From positions 1 through 62,194 of the forward strand of contig NYZC01000356.1 of assembly GCA_002686995.1 (NCBI GenBank): 62,194 nucleotides of DNA, read 5' to 3'. Position numbers and translations under genes: made by a program. Below the pieces are notes generated by a model. It made no database searches, had not been told where the DNA came from, and saw nothing but the letters and a program-made list of their open reading frames with translations. Of this stretch, positions 47,357 to 56,977 are shown piece by piece. Each line of letters begins with the position of its first letter. Position 1 is the stretch's first letter. The stretch comes from Phycisphaeraceae bacterium. Lineage in GTDB: Bacteria > Planctomycetota > Phycisphaerae > Phycisphaerales > Phycisphaeraceae.

Positions 47357-48196
47357 ATGAAGATTCATCTACTGGGGACGGCTGCGGCGAAACCGGTTCC
47401 CCGCATCTTCTGCTCCTGTCGCGGCTGCCGGGTGGCCAGACGGGAAGGGGGCAGGAGTCTGCGCACCCGAAGTTCGACGAGCATCTACCTGGGGGACGAC
47501 AGCCCGCAAGACGTGCGCTACAAGGTGGACCTGGGACCGGACGCCCACCTCCATCAGATTCAGTTCGGCGAATGTCTCGATCGGCTGGAGCACCTGCTGT
47601 ACACCCACGCCCATGCGGACCATGTGCATCCCTACTGGCTGAGCCTGCGGCGCCAGGCGATCGCGAAAGAAGGCATCGCGCCGCTGCAGGTCTGGGCGAA
47701 CGCGCGGGTCATGGAGCTTCTCGCCGACCTCGATCTCGATGCCGCGAACATGACGGCTCACCTGGTCGAGCCGGGAAAGGCGTTTCGGGCGGGTGAGCTG
47801 GAGGTCGTGCCGTTGAATGCCATGCATCCCGAGGTCGAGCCGTGCATCAATTTCGCCGTCACGGCCGAAGACACGACGGTGCTGCTGGCGTGGGACACGG
47901 GTTACTGGGACGAGCCGACGTGGAACGCGGCCCGGGACCTTCGATTCGACGCGGTGATCATGGAGCTGACCGTCAACGGCCCCGACGGGCCGGCGTCGGG
48001 ACCGTACCACCACAACGTCGAAAGTTTTCTGAAGATGAAACAGCGCATGGAAGCGTTGAACATGCTCAACGACGGCGCGCCGTTCGTCAGCACCCACATG
48101 GGTGACAACGGCCAGTTCAGCCACGACGAAGCGCAAGCGTACTGGACGCCGCACGGCGTGACGGTCGGATACGACGGGCTGCTGATCGAGGTGTGA
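47357..48196 (+). CDS. MBL-fold metallo-hydrolase (PhnP-like)
   Basis: MKIHLLGTAAAKPVPRIFCSCRGCR; LLYTHAHADHVHPYWL; LLAWDTGY. Confidence 0.9.
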   Translation: MKIHLLGTAAAKPVPRIFCSCRGCRVARREGGRSLRTRSSTSIYLGDDSPQDVRYKVDLGPDAHLHQIQFGECLDRLEHLLYTHAHADHVHPYWLSLRRQAIAKEGIAPLQVWANARVMELLADLDLDAANMTAHLVEPGKAFRAGELEVVPLNAMHPEVEPCINFAVTAEDTTVLLAWDTGYWDEPTWNAARDLRFDAVIMELTVNGPDGPASGPYHHNVESFLKMKQRMEALNMLNDGAPFVSTHMGDNGQFSHDEAQAYWTPHGVTVGYDGLLIEV

Positions 48197-48242
48197 GCGG
48201 CAGGGGGTTGATCGGCGGCCGGGTGAATTCGCGCAGGGACAG

Positions 48243-49883
48243 GTGAAGAGCTTCCACCATTCGCAGGATCGTCGGACTGTCATCGTGCCGAAGCACGAGC
48301 GCTACGGCTCCTTCGGCAGCGCGCTGCTCCTGTGCCCCGACGACACGCTGCTGTGTTCGTACGGGAGGAATGATTTCGAACGGTGCGTCCATCAGAAGGT
48401 GATCATCGCCAGCACTGACCGCGGGCGATCATGGTCGGCGCCGAACGTCGTGGCGGAGACGCCGGGCCTGGTCAAGACGATGCGCGGTGAATCGCTGACC
48501 CGGTTGAGCGATGGGCGCATCGCGATGGTCAGCAACCTGCCGGTTGCGGGCCCGGCGGGCAAGACGCTCTACGACGGTTTCGAGATTCGATGGAGCCATG
48601 ACGGCGGCGCGAACTGGACCGAGCCCGCCCGGGCCGCCGACCAGGGGACGATGCCCTGCTCGAACCGGATCGTCGAGAACGCCGACGGGAGCCTGCTGAT
48701 CACCTGTCGCGCTTCGGCCGTCGCGAAGCCGGTGAGGAAGGTGGTCATGCAGTACCGGTCGCGCGATCGAGGCGCGACCTGGGAGGGCCCTCGAGTCATT
48801 GCCGAGGCCCCGAACCTGCTTCTGACCGAGCCGTCGACGGTTCGGCTGCGCGACGGCAGGCTCATGTGCGTGATGCGCGAGACTTCATACGTGGGTTTCC
48901 CTTCGTACCGGATGATCTCCACCGACGACGGCGCGACCTGGTCGGCGATCGAGCCGATGCCGATCTTCGGACACGAGATTTTTCTCGATCAACTGAAGAG
49001 CGGCCGTCTGCTGGCTGCGTATCGTCACGTCGGGGGCTACGCCGCGACGTGGGCCTGGGTCGGCGACCCGGACGAGCGAGCCGGGTTCCGGGTGCCCGGA
49101 ACGATTCGGACTCGAACGGCACCGGCGCTGGCGGACGATTGCCTTCGGATCCGCACGACCGGGCACGGCGAGACCGCGCTTTACCATCTGCAATCGCCGG
49201 AGTCGGCCCAAAGCACGATTCGTCTCGAAGCCGAGGTCCGATGTTCGGCGAACCGGATCAACGCCTGTGCCCTCCACGTCGCGCAGGCCGGCTGGATCAC
49301 GTTTCATCCTGATCGGATCGCGCTGCCCGATTACCGAATATCGGCGCCGATCGACCTGAATATCTTTCGCCGTTTCGAGATTCTGCGCCGTGACGGACAG
49401 CTGGAGGTGGGATGCGACGGCAAAGTCCTTCTGCACCTGCCGGCATTGCAACGACGCGCTGCGCAGAAGACGTTCTACGGCGACCTGCATCCGGACAACG
49501 TGACGACCTTCGGAACCCGCAGCCCGTTCTTCGGTGACCTCGAAGCCGAGGCCGAAGGCGAGGCGGCATGGCGCTCGGTTCGGATGGTCATCACCGACCC
49601 GAGCCGCGCGGACGTCGAATATGACTGGAGCGCTCGTTCGGGCCTGCTGCCCAATCAGTACGAAGAGGATCGGATGATCGAGATCGAGAACAACTACGGC
49701 GGTCCCGGCGGCTTCTACTTCGCGGGGCAGGTCGCCTGGGCGCAGTTTCCGGACGGCGAGATCTTCGCGGCCACGGGCCGACAGTATCTCGACGCGCAGG
49801 CAAGGCGCAGTTCCTGGATTCGCGGATGCCGACTGCGCGAGGAAGATTTCCGGATGACGGAAGACGTGTCGTCCGAACCATGA
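48243..49883 (+). CDS. Sialidase/BNR-repeat exo-glycosidase-like protein
   Basis: STDRGRSWSAPNV, SHDGGANWTEPAR, SRDRGATWEGPRV, STDDGATWSAIE Asp-box blades; GTG start. Confidence 0.85.
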   Translation: MKSFHHSQDRRTVIVPKHERYGSFGSALLLCPDDTLLCSYGRNDFERCVHQKVIIASTDRGRSWSAPNVVAETPGLVKTMRGESLTRLSDGRIAMVSNLPVAGPAGKTLYDGFEIRWSHDGGANWTEPARAADQGTMPCSNRIVENADGSLLITCRASAVAKPVRKVVMQYRSRDRGATWEGPRVIAEAPNLLLTEPSTVRLRDGRLMCVMRETSYVGFPSYRMISTDDGATWSAIEPMPIFGHEIFLDQLKSGRLLAAYRHVGGYAATWAWVGDPDERAGFRVPGTIRTRTAPALADDCLRIRTTGHGETALYHLQSPESAQSTIRLEAEVRCSANRINACALHVAQAGWITFHPDRIALPDYRISAPIDLNIFRRFEILRRDGQLEVGCDGKVLLHLPALQRRAAQKTFYGDLHPDNVTTFGTRSPFFGDLEAEAEGEAAWRSVRMVITDPSRADVEYDWSARSGLLPNQYEEDRMIEIENNYGGPGGFYFAGQVAWAQFPDGEIFAATGRQYLDAQARRSSWIRGCRLREEDFRMTEDVSSEP

Positions 49884-49938
49884 GCCGCTTGCCCCTCGAT
49901 CGGGAAACGTGGCCGCCCGGCGATGCCCGATCCCGGGG

Positions 49939-51603
49939 TCACGTGTCGACCTGCCCGCTGAAGCCCGGTCCGCCGGCTGCCACGTAGCCATGGCTGGCGC
50001 CGGACGTGTCCGGCGACACCCAGAACGCGTAGAGGCTGGCGGACTGCAGATGGAACCTGAACCGCACCGGGGTGCCGGCGAGTTCGGAGAGATCCGCAGC
50101 GCCCTGCCACTGCACGCGGGCGCTCGTGCTGTCTCCGGTCACGGCGATGCTGTTCTCTCTCGTGAACGGCGCGATGACCTGACCCTCGCGATCCAGCACC
50201 TCGGCCGTCAGGTGGCCATCCGGCGCCGCGAGATTGACGAACAGGTGGCTGCCCTGGAAACAGATCGGACGGGTCGTGAGCGAGCCCGGCTCGGCGCCGG
50301 CGTCCATGGACGCGAAGCCGTCGCGGCGCAGCGTCGCCAGGCCGGTGGAGAAGTCCATGATCTTCGTGTTCGTGCTGCCGCCGCGGCCGGTGCAGTAGAT
50401 GTACAGCAGGTCGCCCACCACCAGGAAGCACCCGCCCACTGATTGCATGTTCGAGCTGTTCCAGGCGACCGGGTCATCCGACATTTCGAGAAGGGGCTCA
50501 CGGAAAGGCCGGTCCCAGTGAAAGCCGTCGCGGCTGAAGCCGACGCCGACCATGTTGATCTTGTCGGATCGCTTCGGGTAAAGGGGCGGGAACGGCTCGC
50601 GGTGAAGGGAGAACAGTCCGACCATGATGCTTTCGTAGGCGACGGCGTCGAGGTGATAAAGATCCGTCACGTACGAAGATCCCGGCACCGGGGGATCGAG
50701 GCGATCGGCGCCGACCCACAGGACGGGTTGCATGGCCATCTCCCGTCCTTTCTCCGATTCCCGCCAATCGGGGTCGCCGAGCCGTGGCCAGGAGCGGGCG
50801 GCGGAGGCGAGATCATCTCCCTCGGCGTAACGGCGAATCCGCTTGTACGTCCACGGGCCGTCCTCTTCGGTGCCGGAAGGTCGATCGATGCTGTAGGACC
50901 ACTTGTCGTCGGCGGCGTGGTAGAACATCGTGGACCGGAGACTGAAGCACCATTTTTTCCGAAACGGGTTGTGGAAGAATGTCGTGCGATCCTGCGCGTT
51001 GCCGGTCTCGGTGAGCCTTTCCCAGTGAATGCCGTCCGGCGAAAGAAAGATGACGTGCTCGCGCACGGTTTCGTCGTACCACATCATCTTGAGGCGTTCC
51101 GCGGGCGGGCCTTCCGGATCGAGCCAGACCGTGCCCGAGTCGCGTCGCCCGGGATGCTCCATGACCACGTTCGTGCCGGGCGCGACGTCGAACGACGGCT
51201 TCTCCCAGTGGATGCCGTCCGTGGATCGCGCGTGGCAGGTCGTCATCTCGCCGGCGTAGTACCACATCTTGAACAGGCCGTCCGCGGCGTCGTACCACAC
51301 GCCGTCGCTGAACGGCATCGCCGCTCGGCCGCGCGCCTTTCCGGGCGTGCCCGACTCCCACGGTCGGTCCGGCCTGACGACCGGCGAAGCCGGATGCCAG
51401 GCGGGCTTGTGGCACGTGCGCGTGAGCGTGGATTCGGCGATGAGAAAATCGTCAACGAGGAGCTGGCGACCGACGTCGATGGGAATGACCCCGGGCGGAT
51501 CGTCCAGGTAAGGCACGGGCATGGGATCCGGGGGCAGCGTCTCGCGTTTCGGCGGCCATGGCGAGGGCAGGACGATCCCGTTGTAGAGCGTTTCGTGTGC
51601 CAT
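49939..51603 (-). CDS. Predicted glycosidase-like beta-propeller protein (paralog of 10012..11520)
   Basis: QLLVDDFLIAESTLTRTCHKPAWHPASPVV; DGLFKMWYYAGEMTTCHARSTDGIHWEKP; C-terminal AGTPVRFRFHLQSASLYAFWVS. Confidence 0.78.
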   Translation of the reverse strand: MAHETLYNGIVLPSPWPPKRETLPPDPMPVPYLDDPPGVIPIDVGRQLLVDDFLIAESTLTRTCHKPAWHPASPVVRPDRPWESGTPGKARGRAAMPFSDGVWYDAADGLFKMWYYAGEMTTCHARSTDGIHWEKPSFDVAPGTNVVMEHPGRRDSGTVWLDPEGPPAERLKMMWYDETVREHVIFLSPDGIHWERLTETGNAQDRTTFFHNPFRKKWCFSLRSTMFYHAADDKWSYSIDRPSGTEEDGPWTYKRIRRYAEGDDLASAARSWPRLGDPDWRESEKGREMAMQPVLWVGADRLDPPVPGSSYVTDLYHLDAVAYESIMVGLFSLHREPFPPLYPKRSDKINMVGVGFSRDGFHWDRPFREPLLEMSDDPVAWNSSNMQSVGGCFLVVGDLLYIYCTGRGGSTNTKIMDFSTGLATLRRDGFASMDAGAEPGSLTTRPICFQGSHLFVNLAAPDGHLTAEVLDREGQVIAPFTRENSIAVTGDSTSARVQWQGAADLSELAGTPVRFRFHLQSASLYAFWVSPDTSGASHGYVAAGGPGFSGQVDT

Positions 51604-51633
51604 TTCGAGGCCCTTTGCACGTCGTGTAAGCGA

Positions 51634-51662
51634 TTGATATCACCGGTGGTTCGGACTACAAT
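51634..51662 (+). promoter_or_regulatory. Candidate sigma70-type promoter TTGATA-N17-TACAAT upstream of second PEP-CTERM gene
   Basis: ttgata tcaccggtggttcggac tacaat; 17-nt spacing. Confidence 0.6.
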
Positions 51663-51840
51663 GTATCTTGAAGTCCGGGTAGTCGGATCAGCCACCGATG
51701 GAGCGCGGAAGGAAGGATACGGATGAGCATTCATCAGGGAAAGCATTCTGCGCTGCTCCATGAGCGGCGGGTCGATCACCTCGAACTGTCGGACCATCGA
51801 AACACAGCCCTTTTCACCTTTTCCACGTAAGGAGAATCTG

Positions 51841-52761
51841 ATGACCAAGTTCCACACCTCTTGCCTGATCGCGGGCCTGCTTTCGACCATTCTGGTTGGC
51901 TCGAGTGCCGCTGCCCTCCTCGGCAACGGCCAGCCGGACCCGGGCTTCAACGGCAACGCCATGCAGCTCTGGCTGCGTGCCGATTCCGGCGTCGACAATC
52001 CCGGGGGACTCGTCGGGACTTGGTCCGACCGATCCACGCACGGCCGCGACGCCGTGGCGGACGATGATGCCCTCAAGCCGACGCACATCGCCGGCGCGCA
52101 GGGCGAACGAGACGTGCTCAACTTCATCGACAATGGCGAGCGCATGCGCTTGCCTGCCTCCCTGAACAGTGTCTTTTCCGGCGCCTTCACAGTGTTCATG
52201 CTCGTCGCGCCGGACGTGACCGATCCAAATCGAGACGAGCTGTGGTTCGGTTCGATCGACTCTTCAGGCGGCGGGACCAACCGGCTCTTCCACGGCACCG
52301 ACGGAAACGGCAATCCGACCGGGCTGAACACGCTGTTCAAGGCGGACGGGAACAACGCCAACACGAACATTGCGCCAACGCCCATTGTGGGAGGCGAATT
52401 CACGTTGGTGAGCTATGTCAATGAGAACCTGGGTGGATTGAACTCGGTCTACATCGACGGCGCTGCGACCCCGGCGGTGTCGACCGCCAGCGTGGATAAC
52501 TCGGACTTTGCGAACGTCGTCACCACTCCCTGCGTCGGAGCGGCCTGCTGGCAGGCGGACGGTTTCGCCTGGCCGAATTCGAGCAACACCCTCAAGGGGC
52601 AGTTCGCCGAGATCGTCATCTACGCGGGCGCCCTGGCCGAAGCCGATCGCCAGGCGGTCGAGCAGTACCTCATTGCCTATCCCGAGCCCGGAAGCATGGT
52701 GCTCCTGGCCGCGGGGTGCGTGACGCTCGTGGTGCGTCGCCGCCGGCGCGGTTCGCGCTAG
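51841..52761 (+). CDS. LamG-like PEP-CTERM sorting domain protein
   Basis: Signal peptide; GNAMQLWLRADSGVDNPGGLVGTWSDRSTHGRDA; C-terminal YPEPGSMVLLAAGCVTLVVRRRRRGSR; gtaaggag SD-like motif. Confidence 0.93.
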   Translation: MTKFHTSCLIAGLLSTILVGSSAAALLGNGQPDPGFNGNAMQLWLRADSGVDNPGGLVGTWSDRSTHGRDAVADDDALKPTHIAGAQGERDVLNFIDNGERMRLPASLNSVFSGAFTVFMLVAPDVTDPNRDELWFGSIDSSGGGTNRLFHGTDGNGNPTGLNTLFKADGNNANTNIAPTPIVGGEFTLVSYVNENLGGLNSVYIDGAATPAVSTASVDNSDFANVVTTPCVGAACWQADGFAWPNSSNTLKGQFAEIVIYAGALAEADRQAVEQYLIAYPEPGSMVLLAAGCVTLVVRRRRRGSR

Positions 52762-52806
52762 AATGAGGTAATGCGACGTCACGGAACGAGATGCCGAGGT
52801 GCGTTC

Positions 52807-52838
52807 GGATCGGTGGCGGGTGCTCCCGCCACCGATCC
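52807..52838. other. Perfect 14-bp-stem hairpin between PEP-CTERM and pseudopilin genes
   Basis: GGATCGGTGGCGGG-tgct-CCCGCCACCGATCC; no T-tract on the plus strand. Confidence 0.85.
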
Positions 52839-52854
52839 TGCGTATCCTGATTCG

Positions 52855-53586
52855 ATGCACGACGCTTCGGCCAGGCCATTTCGACCCTGCTCCGGCGATC
52901 GGGGCTTCACACTGATCGAACTGCTCGTCGTGATCTCGATCATCGCGCTGCTGATCGCGCTGCTCCTGCCCGCGATACGCGGGGCGAAGGATATCGCGAG
53001 ACAGGTCACGTGCCTCAGCAACGAGAGGCAGATGGGGCAGGTCCTGCAGGCGTACGTCGGCGAGGCGGACGGCTTCTTTCCTCTGGTTGAGGATAACAAC
53101 GGCCCAATCCCCGGCGCCAACAGTGACGTCGAAGATCCCTGGAGCGTCATCGGGCTGTCCCTGCCGCTGGTGAACGACAACATCGAGATGTATCAATGTC
53201 CGACGGCGCTGACGTTCGGCATCCCCACCGAATACCTGGGGCGCAAGGTGACCCCCTACATGCACAACGGCGTGCTGATGCACGTCTTCCCCACGCTGAT
53301 GTCATCCGTGCCCAATCTTCCCGCGACGGTCCTGGTGCACGAGTACGGACACATGACGGTCCGGTCATACCTTCGACCCTGGTACACCAACGGTGAGTAC
53401 CGGCTCGATTACGAAACCTGGGTGCGCGGCTTTTCCTATCACAGTGGTGGCTCGAACTTCCTGTTCGGGGACGGACATGCCGAGCTGGTCCACTTCGATG
53501 ACGTGCGGACGGGCATGTGGGGGCTCACGCCCGCGGACGAGACGCTGCCGGAGAGCATCGGGCAGGGGTACGACCGATCATTTTGA
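52855..53586 (+). CDS. Pseudopilin-like protein with H-X9-DG tail
   Basis: [42 protein letters not shown]. Confidence 0.92.
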   Translation: MHDASARPFRPCSGDRGFTLIELLVVISIIALLIALLLPAIRGAKDIARQVTCLSNERQMGQVLQAYVGEADGFFPLVEDNNGPIPGANSDVEDPWSVIGLSLPLVNDNIEMYQCPTALTFGIPTEYLGRKVTPYMHNGVLMHVFPTLMSSVPNLPATVLVHEYGHMTVRSYLRPWYTNGEYRLDYETWVRGFSYHSGGSNFLFGDGHAELVHFDDVRTGMWGLTPADETLPESIGQGYDRSF

Positions 53587-56500
53587 TGATCACGATCCAC
53601 CGCAAATTGTGCGTGCTGATCGTCGGCGCGCTCACGATTCTGCTCGTGTCCGGGCCTCGGGCTTCATGTGACATCGTGCTCGAGAGCGGCGAGCCGGATC
53701 CCGCCCATGACGAAAACGCCATGCAGGTCTGGTTGCGCGCGGATTCCGGCGTGGTCACGGAACAGGGCAGGGTGGTCGCATGGCGCGATCGGTCGAACCA
53801 TCGCCACGATGTCGCTCAGCCCACGAGCGCGGATCGACCCGCGCTCGTCGAGGAGTCGTTCGGCGGCAGGCCGGTCGTTCGATTCAGCGGCGGCGGGCAG
53901 CACCTGAAGTTCTCGACGGGATTCGACGCGGTATTCGACGGAAGCTTCACCATCTTTTCGCTGATCGCCCCCGATCATGGCGTCGGCAGGGACAATCTCT
54001 GGTTCGGTCTCGTCGGCCACGGTGAGCACAGCCGCGTCCTGCTGAACAACTCCGGCAAGGACACCGGCCTGACAGGCCTGTACAAGGCCGGCGGGAACTC
54101 GGACAACATCGACGTCGTGCGCGATCCGTTCGGCGTCGGGCCGCCGAAGGCGCTGACCCTCGTGACCTGGGTCGTCGATGCCGGACGCGTTCACCAGATC
54201 TTCGTCAACGGCAATCCGACGGCCGCGGCCACGATCAACGGCGACGCGGACCACGAGCGTTTTTCCAGCGGGGGCATCCACGCCTACCTCGGTGCCGCGC
54301 AGAACACCGATGGCACGATCTTTCCGAGCACGCGATGCAGCTTCGCCGGCAGCATCGCGGAGTTCATCATCTACGACGGTGCCCTGAATACGCGCGACCG
54401 GAAGGCGGTGGAGGCGTACTACCTCGCATCGAAAGGCCTGGCCGACGAATCGTCGCCCGACTACCGGCCGCCGATCGATCGCGCCGAAATCGACGTCAGG
54501 ACGCTCGTGGCGGTCAATCCCTGGTTCCCGCTGGACCACCGGCGCTGGTCGGTCCGGACGCCCGACCGTCCCACGGTGTTTGCGATCGACCCCCCCGCGG
54601 GCGACGTGAAGCAGATCCATGAGCTCGACCGGAAGCCCGCCGAAGAGGCCAGGCGACGAACCCTGATCGGGCAGTACGAGCAGGAGCTCATCCTCGCCGA
54701 CAGTTGCGGCGTCGACGCGCTCATGATCGAGAGCATGTCGAGCGGGATATGGTGGCCCGTCACGCCACTGTTCATGCAGGCGGCCGACGGCGTCGATGGC
54801 AATACCCGGGTGGGCATTTTCCTGACGGGTCAGCCGGACGGTGAGACGCCGGTGACCCGGCGCAGGAACTTCGTGGCGCACATCAGGAAGATCGTCGAGC
54901 AATGCGATCGGCACGAACGGATCTGGCGCGTCGGCGGCAGGCCGGTCGTGATGCTCTACAACACGTGGTCCATGTTCCCGCCGGCCGTATGGCGTGAGGT
55001 CCAGGCCGAGTTGGCGGCCGTCGGGAAGGACTGCACCTGGCTCATGTCGGGGGAACGCGTGGGATGGGATCTCAGCGTCCTGGCGAAGTACCTGCCGGTC
55101 ATGGACGGCGTCGCGCATTACGCCAACTACGGGCTGGCCGCGTTCGAGGAGAAGATCGCGAATTCGATGATTCCCTGGATGCGCGAGCACTACCCTCAGA
55201 AGCTCGTCTATCCCGGGGTTCAGCAGAACTACGCCCAGTCCTGGAGCTTCGCGGGCAGCGGTTCCGGACTGACCCGGCCCGTGCGGGGCATGTGCGACGC
55301 GGCGATCGAACAGGGCGTCGACGGCCTGCACTTCACGAACTGGTCCGACTTCATCGAGAACTCTCGGTTCGTCCCCAGCGAGATGGGGGATCGCGCGCTG
55401 GCCGAGCTCATGCGCCACTACGGCTGGATCCTGCAGGGCAAGAACCCGCGCGACGAGAGAACGCAGCCGCTGTTCGCACTGTCGTACATGGATTCCGAGG
55501 TTCACGGACGGATCATCCGCTTCGAGTTGCTGGCGTTTCCTTTCCGCACGGGCACGACCGGCAACGCGAGGATCGTGATCAGGGATGGGAAGGGCGAGGA
55601 GGTGGCGCGTTCGTCGACGAAGCCGATCTCGATGACCGAGCTGTCGGAAGCGCGATTCGAGTTCGAGACCGCCGACTGGCCCTGGCGCTACACGCTCACG
55701 CCCGAAGCCGAGATCCGATTTGACGACGCGGATCGGGAGACCGTCGTGCTGCGCGGGCCGTACATGACCGTTAGTCCGGATCGGGAGGCCTGCAAGCTGG
55801 CTCGCAGCGTCTGCAGCGGCTCGGTGCTTCCGATTCAGGCATCGGTGAAGGAGGTCGGGCGGCCGGCGCCGCAGTCGCACAGGCTGCGTCTCGCGGTCAG
55901 TGCGGCGCAGACCTGCGATGAGATCAGGCTCGTGCGCAATTCGCACGTGGTCAGGACCTGGAATCCATCTGCGCCCGACTGGGAAGAGGAGCTGACCCTC
56001 CAGCGCGGCCCGGTGGGATTTCGCGCGGGTGAGGGAGAGCTCCTCCCGGGCGTACCGCCGTTCGATATCTATCACCTCGAGGCGTGGATGAGCGACGCGC
56101 GCCGGGCGTGGTCGGGTCCTTTGATTGTGCAGAACGCGCCGGACGCGGGCGACGCCAGGACGGTGCTGTCGACTGGCGTCGAGATATCCGCGCCCCGGCA
56201 TGCTTTCGTGACGTCGCGCTACTCGTTTGACGCGCTGGTCGACCGGCTGGTTCCGGACGAAGGCGGATTCGATTTCCACGGCGCGCTCGGGGCCGGGGCG
56301 CTCAGCGGCAAGTCGCGCGGGTACGGCTACTGGGGCCGTCACACGGCGCGCGGCGTGTTTCACTACTACCACGGCGGATTGAAGAGTGTGCCCCAATCGG
56401 TGGCCGGCGGCATCGGTGACAGCCGCTGCCTGAGCTTCGACGGGACCGACGATCGCGTCTTCTTCTGGTCGAACGTGCTCTCGGAAAACTCGTGGACGAT

Positions 56501-56924
56501 CGCCGCGCATGTCCGGGCCGATCCGCACTCGGGTGAAGTCTGCCTGTGGTCGACGCGCTCCGGAGGCATGATCGCGCGCCTGGACGGCGAGAACCGGCCG
56601 GTGACCAGCGGGTGGGTGCTCCGGCACAGCTGGCAGACGGCCGCCGCGCAGGAGCCGATCTCGACCGAGGCATGGCATCACGTGGCGACCACCTACGACT
56701 GCCGGACGTTGCGTCTGTACGTGGACGGCAGGCCGGTGGCCGAGGTGAACCCGAAGGGGCACGTTTCGGCGAACCTTCCCTGCCTGATGGTCGGCTGCCG
56801 GCTGAACTACAAGGGCGAGCTGAGCGACTTCTTCAAGGGACGCATGGACAACCTGTTCATCACCGGCCGGCCGATGGACGACGACGAGATCGCGGCGCTG
56901 GCACGGGCGGGCATGTCGCGCTGA
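53586..56924 (+). CDS. Multidomain surface protein: LamG-like - GH71/GH99-like - LamG
   Basis: ATG overlaps the pseudopilin stop (TGATG at 53584-53588); N-domain ENAMQVWLRADSGVVTEQGRVVAWRDRSNHRHDVAQ; central VNPWFPL..DSCGVDALMIESMSSG..; C-terminal WTIAAHVRADPHSGE..WHHVATTYDCRTLRLYVDGRPV. Confidence 0.8.
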   Translation: MITIHRKLCVLIVGALTILLVSGPRASCDIVLESGEPDPAHDENAMQVWLRADSGVVTEQGRVVAWRDRSNHRHDVAQPTSADRPALVEESFGGRPVVRFSGGGQHLKFSTGFDAVFDGSFTIFSLIAPDHGVGRDNLWFGLVGHGEHSRVLLNNSGKDTGLTGLYKAGGNSDNIDVVRDPFGVGPPKALTLVTWVVDAGRVHQIFVNGNPTAAATINGDADHERFSSGGIHAYLGAAQNTDGTIFPSTRCSFAGSIAEFIIYDGALNTRDRKAVEAYYLASKGLADESSPDYRPPIDRAEIDVRTLVAVNPWFPLDHRRWSVRTPDRPTVFAIDPPAGDVKQIHELDRKPAEEARRRTLIGQYEQELILADSCGVDALMIESMSSGIWWPVTPLFMQAADGVDGNTRVGIFLTGQPDGETPVTRRRNFVAHIRKIVEQCDRHERIWRVGGRPVVMLYNTWSMFPPAVWREVQAELAAVGKDCTWLMSGERVGWDLSVLAKYLPVMDGVAHYANYGLAAFEEKIANSMIPWMREHYPQKLVYPGVQQNYAQSWSFAGSGSGLTRPVRGMCDAAIEQGVDGLHFTNWSDFIENSRFVPSEMGDRALAELMRHYGWILQGKNPRDERTQPLFALSYMDSEVHGRIIRFELLAFPFRTGTTGNARIVIRDGKGEEVARSSTKPISMTELSEARFEFETADWPWRYTLTPEAEIRFDDADRETVVLRGPYMTVSPDREACKLARSVCSGSVLPIQASVKEVGRPAPQSHRLRLAVSAAQTCDEIRLVRNSHVVRTWNPSAPDWEEELTLQRGPVGFRAGEGELLPGVPPFDIYHLEAWMSDARRAWSGPLIVQNAPDAGDARTVLSTGVEISAPRHAFVTSRYSFDALVDRLVPDEGGFDFHGALGAGALSGKSRGYGYWGRHTARGVFHYYHGGLKSVPQSVAGGIGDSRCLSFDGTDDRVFFWSNVLSENSWTIAAHVRADPHSGEVCLWSTRSGGMIARLDGENRPVTSGWVLRHSWQTAAAQEPISTEAWHHVATTYDCRTLRLYVDGRPVAEVNPKGHVSANLPCLMVGCRLNYKGELSDFFKGRMDNLFITGRPMDDDEIAALARAGMSR

Positions 56925-56977
56925 TCACGAGGTCGCTTCGACCGAGAGAGACGGATTTGCCTTCAGAGTCTCGACGA

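Noticed and set aside
53664-56762. 1032-aa antisense ORF opposite the LamG-GH71-like gene
   Set aside because: Arg/His/Pro/Gly-rich shadow frame typical of high-GC DNA; the sense strand has clear LamG and signal-peptide content
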